Positions 26,555 through 35,368 of a stretch of 64,000 bases of DNA are shown one piece after another. The notes under the pieces are model-generated. The model searched no databases and was not told the DNA's origin. It was given only the letters and a program-made list of their open reading frames with translations. Source of the stretch: Solobacterium moorei (GTDB taxonomy: Bacteria > Bacillota_I > Bacilli_A > Erysipelotrichales > Erysipelotrichaceae). Every line of letters starts with the position of its first letter. The stretch's first letter is position 1. The translations under genes and the position numbers were made by a program. The stretch is taken from assembly GCF_036323475.1 (NCBI RefSeq), contig NZ_AP028934.1, forward strand, positions 310,001 through 374,000, read 5' to 3'.

Positions 26555-28351
26555 ATGATACAGGATAGAATCAAACAGTTAAGAGCTTTGATGGCTGAAC
26601 GTAAGATTGATGTATATTATATTCCAAATGAGGATGATCATCTTTCTGACGAATACACAGCTGATTATTTTAAGTGTAAATCATACATGTCTGGTTTCAG
26701 TGGTGAAGCTGGATGCACAATTATCACAAAGGATTTCGCAGGTCTTTGGACCGATGGTAGATTCTTTACGCAGGCTGAAAATGAACTTCAAGGAACTGGT
26801 GTTACATTGATGAGACTGCGTCAAGAAGGCGTGCCAAATCCAATCGACTTCTTGATTGCGAATACACCAAAGAATGGTGTATTAGGTTTTGATGGTGCAG
26901 TGGTTTCTGCTAGAAATTACTTACATCTAACACAAGCATTGAAAGAAAAAAATGCGAAGTTATATACAACAGAAGATCTTGTTGGAATGGTTTGGGGGAA
27001 AGAAAGACCTACTATGCCAACAGAGGAATTATATGTACTTCCTAAGAAGTATACAGGTGAAGAAGCTTCTGAAAGAATTGCACGTACAAGAGAAGCGATG
27101 AAGGCTAGCAACTGCGATGCAATCTTATTAACTGCATTAGAAGATCCATGTTGGTTATTGAATATTCGTGGTAATGATATTGCGTGTACACCAGTTAGTT
27201 ATGCATTCGCTGTAATTACAAATAAGAAACTCTACTATTATGTAGACGCAAAGAAGATCAATGCGAAAGTTGCTCAGTACTTCAAGGACAATAAGGTAAC
27301 AGTACGTCCATACAATGCGTTAATGAAGGACTTACAGAAATTAGAAGGTAAGAAGATTTGGGGAGATATGGGGCATCTCAATTCTAATCTGTATAAAGCA
27401 TTAGCAGGGAATGAAATCTATGATGCGATTTCACCAGTTGCTTACTTCCGTGCAATCAAGAATAAGACAGAAATCAAGAACATTCGTAATGCACATGTAA
27501 AGGATGCGGTTGCGATGGTGAAGTTCATCTATTGGGTCAAGAATACTGTTGGAAAGGGCAAGATGACAGAAGTAACTGCCCAAGACCATTTATATGCATT
27601 ACGTGCAGAACAGAAGAACTACATCGAACCATCATTTGAAACAATCTGTGCATATCAAGAAAATGCCGCAATGATGCACTACACTGCAACAGAAGAAAAA
27701 CATGCGGCAGTGAAGGCAAGAGGTTTCTTACTTGTTGACTCTGGTGGAACATACAAGGATGGTACAACAGATATTACAAGAACAATCGCGTTAGGTGGTT
27801 TAACTGCGGAAGAAAAGAAGTTATATACAAAGGTATTAAAGGGACATCTTGATTTGCTGCATGCGAAGTTCTTGTATGGAACAACAGGTAATAACCTAGA
27901 CATTCTTGCAAGAAATCCATTATGGAATGACTGCATTGACTATCAATGTGGTACAGGCCATGGTGTAGGGCATGTATTAGCTGTACATGAAGGTCCACAC
28001 GGTATCCGTTGGGGCATGCCAGCAAATGGTAAGGCAGTTATTCTCCAAGAGGGAATGGTTGTTACAGATGAGCCAGGTGTATATCTACCACATAAGTTAG
28101 GTATCCGTATTGAAAATGAGATGATCGTTCAAAAGGAAGAAAAGAATTTCTATGGACAGTTCTTATCCTTTGAAGATATTACATATGTACCATATGACCG
28201 TGATGCGATTGATACACAGTATCTCAGCGATGAAGAAATCGATTGGATCAATGCATATCACAAGATGATCTGGGAAAAGATTGGACCACTTCTCAGTGGT
28301 AAAGAAAAGAGCTTCTTAAAGAAGGCAACTGGAAAGATTACACGCGCATGA
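26555..28351 (+). CDS. Xaa-Pro aminopeptidase (M24B)
   Basis: Cleaves N-terminal residues preceding proline in the cytoplasm. The 598-residue, three-domain form resembles eukaryotic-type aminopeptidase P: two creatinase-like N-terminal domains (about 5-130 and 160-300) and a C-terminal pita-bread domain with metal ligands in LLVDSGGTYKDGTTDITRT (two Asp), GTGHGVGHVLAVHEGPHG (His), TDEPGVY and GIRIENE (two Glu). It shares ATGA with the downstream exonuclease gene. Confidence 0.93.
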   Translation: MIQDRIKQLRALMAERKIDVYYIPNEDDHLSDEYTADYFKCKSYMSGFSGEAGCTIITKDFAGLWTDGRFFTQAENELQGTGVTLMRLRQEGVPNPIDFLIANTPKNGVLGFDGAVVSARNYLHLTQALKEKNAKLYTTEDLVGMVWGKERPTMPTEELYVLPKKYTGEEASERIARTREAMKASNCDAILLTALEDPCWLLNIRGNDIACTPVSYAFAVITNKKLYYYVDAKKINAKVAQYFKDNKVTVRPYNALMKDLQKLEGKKIWGDMGHLNSNLYKALAGNEIYDAISPVAYFRAIKNKTEIKNIRNAHVKDAVAMVKFIYWVKNTVGKGKMTEVTAQDHLYALRAEQKNYIEPSFETICAYQENAAMMHYTATEEKHAAVKARGFLLVDSGGTYKDGTTDITRTIALGGLTAEEKKLYTKVLKGHLDLLHAKFLYGTTGNNLDILARNPLWNDCIDYQCGTGHGVGHVLAVHEGPHGIRWGMPANGKAVILQEGMVVTDEPGVYLPHKLGIRIENEMIVQKEEKNFYGQFLSFEDITYVPYDRDAIDTQYLSDEEIDWINAYHKMIWEKIGPLLSGKEKSFLKKATGKITRA

Positions 28352-29103
28352 AATTTATCTCTTGGAATGTAAACGGCTTAAGAGCCGCAATGAAGAAGGG
28401 CTTTGCGGACTTCTTCCATGAACAGGACGCAGATTTCTTTGCATTACAGGAAACGAAGATGCAGCCGGACCAGCTTGAAGATGCGATGAAGTTCGAAGGT
28501 TACCATATGTATATGAACAGTGCAGAAAGAAAAGGATATTCTGGAACACTGATCTATACAAAACATGAACCACTCAGTGTAACCTATGAAATCGAAGGTG
28601 ATGTTACCAAGGAAGGTAGAGTCATTACTCTTGAATATCCGGATTTCTATTTTGTATGTGCATATGTACCAAATTCCAAAGATGGATTATTACGTCTACC
28701 GTATCGCATTGAATGGGAAGAGATGTTACGTAAGCATTTAATGGAGTTAGATAAGAAGAAACCGGTGATTTATACAGGTGACCTAAACGTAGCACATGAA
28801 GAAATAGACTTGAAGAATCCAGCAACAAACCATAAGAATCCTGGTTTCTCAGATGAAGAACGTGCAGCGATGACTAAACTACTAGACTCAGGCTTTAGTG
28901 ATACATTTAGAGAACTTTATCCAGATACACAGAAGTTCTCTTGGTGGAGTTATCGTATGAAAGCACGCGAAAGAAATGTTGGTTGGCGGATTGACTATTT
29001 CTTAGTGAGTGAGCGTCTACTAGCAAATGTACAAGATGCATTGATATTTGATGAAACAGAAGGTTCCGATCACTGTCCAGTTGGATTAAATATCAATCTG
29101 TAA
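28348..29103 (+). CDS. exoA: Exodeoxyribonuclease III / AP endonuclease
   Basis: Repairs abasic sites and trims 3' ends of DNA. The 251 residues carry the EEP-family landmarks: MKFISWNVNGLRA (Asn metal ligand), LQETKM (Glu34-region ligand), YTGDLNVAHEEIDL (Asp/Asn pair), WWSYRMKARERNVGWRIDYF and the terminal GSDHCPVGLNI with catalytic His. It overlaps the peptidase gene by four bases, so it is translationally coupled to an otherwise unrelated enzyme. Confidence 0.95.
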   Translation: MKFISWNVNGLRAAMKKGFADFFHEQDADFFALQETKMQPDQLEDAMKFEGYHMYMNSAERKGYSGTLIYTKHEPLSVTYEIEGDVTKEGRVITLEYPDFYFVCAYVPNSKDGLLRLPYRIEWEEMLRKHLMELDKKKPVIYTGDLNVAHEEIDLKNPATNHKNPGFSDEERAAMTKLLDSGFSDTFRELYPDTQKFSWWSYRMKARERNVGWRIDYFLVSERLLANVQDALIFDETEGSDHCPVGLNINL

Positions 29104-29139
29104 TAAAATAGTACATATTAGAATTACGGAGGTGGAATC

Positions 29140-30504
29140 ATGGATGTAAAATCTATGGTATATGGATATAAGGAAGAACTTTTAAAAAGATTAGGAAAGC
29201 TTATATCAATTAATAGTGTGGAAGGAACGTCAGAACCAGATGCACCGTTTGGCAAAGGTCCTAAGGTTGCTTTAGAAACAGCATTAGAAATGATGAAGGC
29301 AGATGGTTTTAACACAGTAAATTTGGATAACTATATTGGCTATGCGGAAATCGGTTCAGGGGAAAAACTGATTAGTATTATTGGACATTTAGACGTCGTT
29401 CCTGCCAATGTAAAAGATGGATGGAATACAGATCCATTTCAAATGGTAGAAAAAGATGGTGTTCTATATGGTCGTGGTGTAAGTGATGATAAGGGTGCAA
29501 TGGTTGCCAGCATGATTGCATTAAAGGTAATCAAGGACATGAACGTTCCACTTACAAAGAGAATTCGTTTAATCTTCGGAACAAATGAAGAAACTGGATC
29601 GAAGTGCTTGAAACACTATGTTAAAAAAGAAGGTTCTGTAGACTATGGATTTACACCAGATGGTGACTTCCCAGGTGTACATGGTGAAAAGGGCATGATT
29701 TCCATGCGTTACCTTTCTAAGCATACGGCGATTAAGGATATCCAAGGTGGTAGTGCAAAGAATATTGTTTGTCGTAACTGCTATGTAGTTATCGATAAAA
29801 ATAGTTTCTCTCGTAAGACACTAGAAGATTACTTCAATAACGAGAATCTCGAATTTAGCATCGAGAACATCGGCAAAACGGATGTTAAGGTCTCTGTACA
29901 GGGAATCGCTGCACATGCAAGCTTACCTGAACTTGGAAAGAATGCGTTATCTTACTTAATGGATGGTTTAAAGCAGTCTGGTTTCCAAGATGGATTTGTT
30001 GATTTCTATTGCAAGCACTTTGGTCTTGCGACTGATGGCAGTGGTTTTGGTGCAAACTGTTCTGATGAATATGGAGCACTCACACAAAATAATGGTGTGA
30101 TCTCGATGCAGGATGGTGTCATTGAAGGCTCTATCGATATCCGTTTCCCAGTTACTTTGACTTCTCGTAAGGTGCTTAAGTTAATGGAAGGACATCTAGA
30201 AGATGAAAATGGTGTCATAGAAGTACTCCATACACATGAACCATTATTCTTCCCAATTGATTCGCCACTTGTAAGTGCATTATGTTCTGCATACCGTGAG
30301 GTAACAGGTGATAAGGATGCACAGCCAATCACACTAGGTGGTGGAACATACGCAAAGGGAATTGATAATACAATCGCATTTGGATGTGCATTCCAAGGCA
30401 AGGATTATCATATCCATGACGCAAACGAATATGTTGAGATTAATGAATTACTCCTACAAGCAGAAATCTATGTAGCCGCAATTCTAAAACTCTTAGCAAT
30501 CTAG
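29140..30504 (+). CDS. pepV: Dipeptidase PepV (M20 family)
   Basis: Zinc dipeptidase for internalised peptides. Metal and catalytic motifs occur in order: GHLDVVPAN (His ligand and Asp), YGRGVSDDKGAMVA (bridging Asp), FGTNEETGSKC (Glu base and ligand), DGDFPGVHGEKG, and a late His in KDYHIHDANEYVEI. Length 454 matches the PepV/Xaa-His subgroup with its large lid domain (about 190-370). GGAGGTGG precedes the ATG, and a terminator follows. Confidence 0.94.
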   Translation: MDVKSMVYGYKEELLKRLGKLISINSVEGTSEPDAPFGKGPKVALETALEMMKADGFNTVNLDNYIGYAEIGSGEKLISIIGHLDVVPANVKDGWNTDPFQMVEKDGVLYGRGVSDDKGAMVASMIALKVIKDMNVPLTKRIRLIFGTNEETGSKCLKHYVKKEGSVDYGFTPDGDFPGVHGEKGMISMRYLSKHTAIKDIQGGSAKNIVCRNCYVVIDKNSFSRKTLEDYFNNENLEFSIENIGKTDVKVSVQGIAAHASLPELGKNALSYLMDGLKQSGFQDGFVDFYCKHFGLATDGSGFGANCSDEYGALTQNNGVISMQDGVIEGSIDIRFPVTLTSRKVLKLMEGHLEDENGVIEVLHTHEPLFFPIDSPLVSALCSAYREVTGDKDAQPITLGGGTYAKGIDNTIAFGCAFQGKDYHIHDANEYVEINELLLQAEIYVAAILKLLAI

Positions 30505-30511
30505 AAAAAAT

Positions 30512-30548
30512 AGACAGGAACTGGTAAAACAGACCTGTCTTTCATTTA
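30512..30548 (+). terminator. pepV terminator
   Basis: AGACAGG (30512-30518) pairs with CCTGTCT (30534-30540), followed by TTCATTT. The T tract is weak. Confidence 0.6.
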
Positions 30549-30577
30549 TCTAATATTCTTTGAAGATTAGTGCGTGC

Positions 30578-30583
30578 TATAAT
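30578..30583 (+). promoter_or_regulatory. Extended -10 of a probable leaderless gene
   Basis: TGCTATAAT with TATAAT at 30578-30583; six bases separate it from the ATG at 30590, placing the expected transcription start at the start codon itself. Confidence 0.6.
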
Positions 30584-30589
30584 AGTCAC

Positions 30590-31426
30590 ATGACAAAAGT
30601 AGCGATTTTATATGATTTTGATAAAACACTGTGTGGAAAAGACATGCAGGAATATAGCTTGATTCCTTCTTTAGGCTATGAAAATCCAAAGGATTTCTGG
30701 AAGGAAGTAACCTCTTTAGCAAATGAGCACAATATGGATGCGATTAGTGCGTATCTATATCTATTGCAGAAGAAGTTTGAAGAGATGGGTCAGCCACTTA
30801 CAAAACAACAATTTGAAGGTGTAGGAAAGGGCATTGTTTTGTATAACGGTGTGGATACTTGGTTCAAGCGTATTAATAAGTATGGAAAAAAATTAGGACT
30901 TGAAGTAGAGCATTACATTATCTCTAGTGGTATGAAGGAAATCATTGAGAATGTAATGGTTGCGGATGAGTTTAAACATATCTACGCATGTAGTTATTTC
31001 TACGATGAAAATGAATTTGCTAGATGGCCAGCGCAAATCGTAAACTACACAACAAAGACACAATATATCTTCCGTATCAATAAACAAGTCTTAGATGAAA
31101 ATGATTCGGAAGACTTAAATACTTACATTGATCCAAAACTACGTCCAATCCCATTAACGAAAATGGTTTATGTTGCGGATGGTTTAACAGATGTACCGTG
31201 TATGCGCCTTATAAAAGAGTATGGTGGTCGCTCTGTTGCGGTCTATAACGAAAAATCCGTAAAGGCAAAAAAGATAGCGGAAAAACTCATTCGTGAAGAA
31301 CGTGCAAACTATATGGTAAAAGCAGATTACAGTGAAGGCTCAGAGATGGAAACGCTGATGAAGATGATACTCAACCACATGAGTGCAGATAGTACCTTAG
31401 AAGCTTTGGAAGGTAAAATCAAATAA
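30590..31426 (+). CDS. HAD-superfamily phosphatase
   Basis: A 278-residue phosphoserine-phosphatase-like HAD enzyme of unknown substrate. Motif I is YDFDKTL with D9 and D11, motif II is IISSGMKE, and the late acidic motif is YVADGLTDVPCMRLI. The frame extends upstream to 30560, but the -10 box lies inside that extension and no ribosome site is present, so the ATG at 30590 is chosen and translation is probably leaderless. It is followed 14 bases later by the CBS-domain gene, which does have a ribosome site. Confidence 0.8.
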   Translation: MTKVAILYDFDKTLCGKDMQEYSLIPSLGYENPKDFWKEVTSLANEHNMDAISAYLYLLQKKFEEMGQPLTKQQFEGVGKGIVLYNGVDTWFKRINKYGKKLGLEVEHYIISSGMKEIIENVMVADEFKHIYACSYFYDENEFARWPAQIVNYTTKTQYIFRINKQVLDENDSEDLNTYIDPKLRPIPLTKMVYVADGLTDVPCMRLIKEYGGRSVAVYNEKSVKAKKIAEKLIREERANYMVKADYSEGSEMETLMKMILNHMSADSTLEALEGKIK

Positions 31427-31440
31427 AGAGGAATATATCT

Positions 31441-32130
31441 ATGACAAATGCGGAGAGATTTCTAAATGCCTATGCACAATGTGAGAAGAGGTTGGCTGAA
31501 CTAGCAGAACAACCAAGATATATTCCATTCTCACAACTTGTTGCTCGATGTGCAAATCGAAGTCGAGTCGTCGCAATCAATCAACAATCCCTACGGGAAT
31601 ACAATGAATTGCGTAACGCAATCGTACATATCCGCGGTAGCAAAAAAGAGATTATCGCAGAACCTTGCAATAGTGTAACAGAGGATATTGAACGTATCGC
31701 AAAATTATTAACGGAACCACATGATATTCTAAAGTATGCAAGCATGCCTGTAAAAACAGTGCATATCGATACGAGTATTCGTGATGCTTTTCAGCTCATG
31801 CAAGAGATGGACACATCTAAGATTCCAGTATATAAGGAACAAAATTTTGTGGGGATGCTTACGTTAGCTGAAATTGCGAAAGTTGCGATGCAAGGAAGAA
31901 CAGATGATACGGTCGTATCAGATGTTATCTCTTCTACAAAGAATTCTAGAGTTGTGTTTACTTCTAAGAGTAATAATGTGGATGTTGTATTAGAGTATTT
32001 TGATAAGGCAAGAGATGAAGGTATTACTCTACTAGCAATTCTGATCACCGAATCAGGAAAGTCGAGTGAAAAGCCTATCGGTATTATCACAACAGCTGAT
32101 TTGCCAAATATTCTAAAAATTTATGCATAA
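31441..32130 (+). CDS. HEPN-like N-terminal domain fused to paired CBS domains
   Basis: A 229-residue cytoplasmic protein. The N-terminal 100 residues are helical and contain YNELRNAIVH (R58, N59, H63), the Rx4H pattern typical of HEPN domains, many of which are ribonucleases. Residues about 105-229 are a CBS pair (SMPVKTVHIDTSIRDAFQLM, then a second repeat ending GIITTADLPNILKIY) that normally binds adenosine nucleotides. A nucleotide-gated RNA-binding or RNA-cutting protein is possible but unproven. It lies in an operon behind the HAD gene. Confidence 0.75.
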   Translation: MTNAERFLNAYAQCEKRLAELAEQPRYIPFSQLVARCANRSRVVAINQQSLREYNELRNAIVHIRGSKKEIIAEPCNSVTEDIERIAKLLTEPHDILKYASMPVKTVHIDTSIRDAFQLMQEMDTSKIPVYKEQNFVGMLTLAEIAKVAMQGRTDDTVVSDVISSTKNSRVVFTSKSNNVDVVLEYFDKARDEGITLLAILITESGKSSEKPIGIITTADLPNILKIYA

Positions 32131-32160
32131 AAAATAATAGGGTGGAAGCCCTATTATTTT
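32131..32160. terminator. Bidirectional terminator
   Basis: AATAATAGGG (32133-32142) pairs with CCCTATTATT (32149-32158), with A and T tracts outside. It separates convergent genes and overlaps the stop codon of the S66 peptidase gene. Confidence 0.88.
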
Positions 32161-33137
32161 AGTATAAAATGTAGTGCTACTTTACCATCTTCATAATGCA
32201 AGTGTAACATTGCACCATTGATCATTGTGATGCGAGGTACGGTATGGCCAATATCCGCATCATAGATAACTGGTATATCTTGTAATGCATGTTTGATTGC
32301 GTCTTCATAACTTAAGCCAGTACTATTCGATTCGAAACAGGTTCTGCCAATGATGATTGCTTTGGTTGTTTGAAACCAACCCATATACTTCATCTGTAAA
32401 AGGGTGCGGTAAAGTGTTTCACTATTCATTGCAAAGTTATCGAAGTACCAAATGATACCATCATTACGATAGCGTTTGATAAACTCTAATGTACCATCAT
32501 ATGGTGTGCCAATTAAATCCTTCAGTACATCAATACAGCCACCGATACATCTACCTTCTACGTTGATTGTATTAGAAGTGGATTTCCAGATACTATCTTT
32601 ATCATAGACAATATCATCTCTAAAGAATGGTGGTTGTTCCATGCGGCGTGGATAGTTGTGTTGTACAACTAAGTTACCTTTTAGTATCGCAAGATTTCCC
32701 TCTAAATAATCTGGGGTGGGTGTTGCGTAATAATCACCGGCATTCTCACCATAGAGTGTTGCGATATCGTACTTGGTGGTAATTGGATATACAAGTCCAG
32801 TTGGATCGGAAGCACCCATAATCCACTTTGGATTTGCTTGAATGATAGATGGGTTTAAACGAGGGAGGATATCAAATAAGAAGTCTCCTCCAGTTGCGGC
32901 AATAATCATATCTACATCTTTATCGAGTAAGAGTTCTTCAACTTCTTTTGCACGAATGATTGAAGAATTACTTGGTTCACTTTCATTACGTACAGATGCA
33001 GTTTCTTTTGTTTGATAACCATACGTATGCAGGTTATCAATCGAACGCTTAAATTTCTGTACAAATTTACCAACACCTGAACTTGGAGCACAGATGCCGA
33101 TTGTATCACCTTGTTTTATAAATTTAGGATATTTCAT
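32154..33137 (-). CDS. S66-family serine peptidase (LD-carboxypeptidase/MccF-like)
   Basis: A 327-residue cytoplasmic serine peptidase. GICAPSSGV opens the fold; MGASDPTGL holds the nucleophilic Ser (family norm GxSD), and the triad Glu and His lie in the C-terminal domain, the His in ADIGHTVPR. Family members trim murein tetrapeptides (LdcA) or detoxify microcin C-like compounds (MccF); the sequence does not decide between them, but the insert and length are closer to MccF-like proteins. AAGGAGAC precedes the ATG. Confidence 0.85.
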   Translation of the reverse strand: MKYPKFIKQGDTIGICAPSSGVGKFVQKFKRSIDNLHTYGYQTKETASVRNESEPSNSSIIRAKEVEELLLDKDVDMIIAATGGDFLFDILPRLNPSIIQANPKWIMGASDPTGLVYPITTKYDIATLYGENAGDYYATPTPDYLEGNLAILKGNLVVQHNYPRRMEQPPFFRDDIVYDKDSIWKSTSNTINVEGRCIGGCIDVLKDLIGTPYDGTLEFIKRYRNDGIIWYFDNFAMNSETLYRTLLQMKYMGWFQTTKAIIIGRTCFESNSTGLSYEDAIKHALQDIPVIYDADIGHTVPRITMINGAMLHLHYEDGKVALHFILK

Positions 33138-33157
33138 ATATCGTCTCCTTAAGTCGT

Positions 33158-33196
33158 ATTATACATAAAATAACCATCGGTGGGGAGCCGACGGTT
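33158..33196 (-). promoter_or_regulatory. Promoter -10 and overlapping hairpin upstream of the S66 gene
   Basis: TATAAT on the minus strand is at 33163-33158. Just upstream, AACCATCGG (33172-33180) and CCGACGGTT (33188-33196) form an imperfect inverted repeat over the -35 region, which could be an operator or the terminator of an unseen minus transcript. Confidence 0.4.
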
Positions 33197-33236
33197 AAGT
33201 AAAACTCATTATTATTTTATAAATTGGGGGGGATTT

Positions 33237-33356
33237 ATGAATTTAAGAAATAATTTAATTACTGTACTGCATTCTAGCTACTCTTTAGTAACTTTGTTCT
33301 ATGTTCTCCTTTCTGTTTACAGTTATTACTATAAAGTGAATATGTTAAGAAAATAA
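33237..33356 (+). CDS. Candidate 39-residue single-span membrane peptide
   Basis: An ATG at 33237 preceded by a G-rich ribosome site (GGGGGGG, 33226-33232) opens a 39-codon frame. Residues 14-32 (SYSLVTLFYVLLSVYSYYY) form one membrane span, flanked by MNLRNN and a basic KVNMLRK tail. This is a plausible small membrane protein in an otherwise empty 300-base gap, but too short to judge by sequence alone. Confidence 0.4.
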   Translation: MNLRNNLITVLHSSYSLVTLFYVLLSVYSYYYKVNMLRK

Positions 33357-33426
33357 GAACGCTATGTGAACTTTATCTGAACAAATGATGTGTTCAATCA
33401 CATATTTCACTAGAATTAATAGATGA

Positions 33427-33432
33427 TATAAT
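33427..33432 (+). promoter_or_regulatory. -10 of a probable leaderless flavoprotein gene
   Basis: TATAAT at 33427-33432, six bases (AACTCT), then ATG at 33439. No ribosome binding site lies in between. Confidence 0.6.
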
Positions 33433-33438
33433 AACTCT

Positions 33439-35244
33439 ATGAATATGCAAAATAAAATCTGTAAAATAGGTACGGCTCTATTTCTGGCTGTTGGAGTTAT
33501 TGGCTGTACACCAAAAAAAGAGTCAGTATCTACACATACTGTAAATGACGGTAACTATATAGGAATTGGGACTGGTTACAATGGCTATGTAACGGTATCT
33601 GCATCTTTCCGTAATGGGATGTTAACAAATGTAATTGTGACGGATGAAGAGGAAACGGATGCGGTATCTGATGCGGCGTTAACCAAGATTCCAGAATATG
33701 TAATCGATGAGCAATCTTTAAATGTAGATGTTTCTACAGGCGCAACACAGACTTCAAAAGCTGTACTAGAAGCGATTGGGAATGCGATTGCAGCAGCTAA
33801 TGGAAATGTTGAGGAGTGGCAGAAGGATTGTACTGGAAAAAATAAAGAGAAGGTCATTGAAGAAGAGTCGGATGTAACGGTTGTCGGTGGTGGTGCTGCA
33901 GGTATCGCTACAGTGTTACGCTTACAGGAAAAAGGATATAAGACAAGCTTAATTGAAAAGGATAGTGAGATTGGTGGTTCTTTACGCTACTATGCTAGTA
34001 GTGGGCAGATTGTAGCAGGCTCCACAAAGGCAAATCTAGAGGATGTTGATTCTGCTAGTACATTGGCGGAGAATATCACAGCGTATAGCAATCAAACAAA
34101 TAGTCCTACTTTAAGCCAATTATTTGAAGATCATATAGGTGAAACTGTAGATTGGCAATCAAAGATTCTGGGAATCACATTTGATAAGAAGACAGGGTAT
34201 GTACCTACTGATGGCTTATCCTTAAAATCTGTCATGACGTATGATGAATCCAGTGGCGAAATTGATGACTTACTACAAAAAGAAGTGAAGGTATCTGGTT
34301 CTAGTGTTTATACAAACACAGGTATCATTGGCTTGCGTTATGATGAAAACGGTAAGGTCATTGGTGTAAGAGCGAAGAAGTCTAATGGGGATATTGTTGA
34401 GACAACATCAAAGTATGTGGTCTTAGCAACAGGGACTTCTGCAGGGAATTTGAATTTAATTCCTGATCGTGATCGCAACTCAAATTACCTAGGTCTTACA
34501 ACAAATACGGGGGATGCGTTAGCACTTGCAAGAGATGCGGAGCATCCGTATCAGATAGAAGATGGTTCGGTGGTATATAACTATTTAGGATATAGTGTAC
34601 GTGATATAACATTAGATACATATCTTGCGACAAAAGCTGTTCTTGAAAAATGTGTTGCGTTAGTCAACAATACAGGAGAACGTTTTATCGATGAAACAGA
34701 ACCGTATAATCAAATCTCTGAAGCAATTCATAACCAGAATAATGCGACTTCCTATCTTGTAATGAATGAAGATGTCTATGAAGAATGGAAGAAGAAATTA
34801 CTTTCAACAGCCACAATCACAAAGGCAGATGTGAAATATCTGCAGTCGATGTATGGAATTGTTCCATTTAGCGGTGGAACATTAAGTGAAGCTGCACTTT
34901 CAGCAGACTTAGATGCACAGAAATTAGTACAAACAATCAACTATCATAACTTCGAAATCGATGCATCTAGTACTAATACAATGGGCAAGATTGATCCAGA
35001 TAAGCCAACATGCATTATTCCGTTAAATAAATATCGTTATGAGACAACAGGCGGTTTAAAGGTGGATGATCACTTGAATCTTCTAGATAGTAGTGGTACT
35101 TCAACGTTAAATGTATTTGCGGCTGGTAGTATTGCGGGTAATGTATTTGGTGAGAAGATGCCAGGTGGAGCAGGACTTGCATGGGCATTTGTGTCTGGAA
35201 AGTATGTCGCAGATGAAATTGTGAGTGCCTTACAAGAAAAATAA
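33439..35244 (+). CDS. Surface flavoprotein reductase: FMN-binding domain plus FAD-dependent domain
   Basis: A 601-residue lipoprotein: signal peptide with lipobox VIGC (C23), an FMN-binding domain (about 38-118) with the flavinylation motif TGATQT (100-105) where FMN is attached covalently by ApbE, then a fumarate-reductase-like flavoprotein domain with DVTVVGGGAAGIATVLRLQ near 142 and a C-terminal GGLKVDDHLNLLDSSGTSTL and GAGLAWAF. This is the layout of extracytoplasmic reductases that pass electrons to fumarate, urocanate or similar acceptors; the acceptor here is unknown. No ApbE gene is in the window. Confidence 0.88.
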   Translation: MNMQNKICKIGTALFLAVGVIGCTPKKESVSTHTVNDGNYIGIGTGYNGYVTVSASFRNGMLTNVIVTDEEETDAVSDAALTKIPEYVIDEQSLNVDVSTGATQTSKAVLEAIGNAIAAANGNVEEWQKDCTGKNKEKVIEEESDVTVVGGGAAGIATVLRLQEKGYKTSLIEKDSEIGGSLRYYASSGQIVAGSTKANLEDVDSASTLAENITAYSNQTNSPTLSQLFEDHIGETVDWQSKILGITFDKKTGYVPTDGLSLKSVMTYDESSGEIDDLLQKEVKVSGSSVYTNTGIIGLRYDENGKVIGVRAKKSNGDIVETTSKYVVLATGTSAGNLNLIPDRDRNSNYLGLTTNTGDALALARDAEHPYQIEDGSVVYNYLGYSVRDITLDTYLATKAVLEKCVALVNNTGERFIDETEPYNQISEAIHNQNNATSYLVMNEDVYEEWKKKLLSTATITKADVKYLQSMYGIVPFSGGTLSEAALSADLDAQKLVQTINYHNFEIDASSTNTMGKIDPDKPTCIIPLNKYRYETTGGLKVDDHLNLLDSSGTSTLNVFAAGSIAGNVFGEKMPGGAGLAWAFVSGKYVADEIVSALQEK

Positions 35245-35251
35245 ATGAAAG

Positions 35252-35286
35252 AGTATGTATGAATTTGAATTCATGCGTACTTTTTT
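35252..35286 (+). terminator. Flavoprotein gene terminator
   Basis: AGTATGTATGAATT (35252-35265) pairs with AATTCATGCGTACT (35268-35281, two G-U pairs), followed by TTTTTT. Confidence 0.85.
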
Positions 35287-35368
35287 GATGGATTGGTTGT
35301 ATCATTAATACGGTTTTACAATCCAAAAATAAATCTGTTATAGTATGGTACGCAAGGGGAAGTAAGTT

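Noticed and set aside
35287-35368. Fluoride riboswitch before the CLC gene
   Set aside because: The conserved crcB-motif blocks and pseudoknot pattern are not visible in this short leader.
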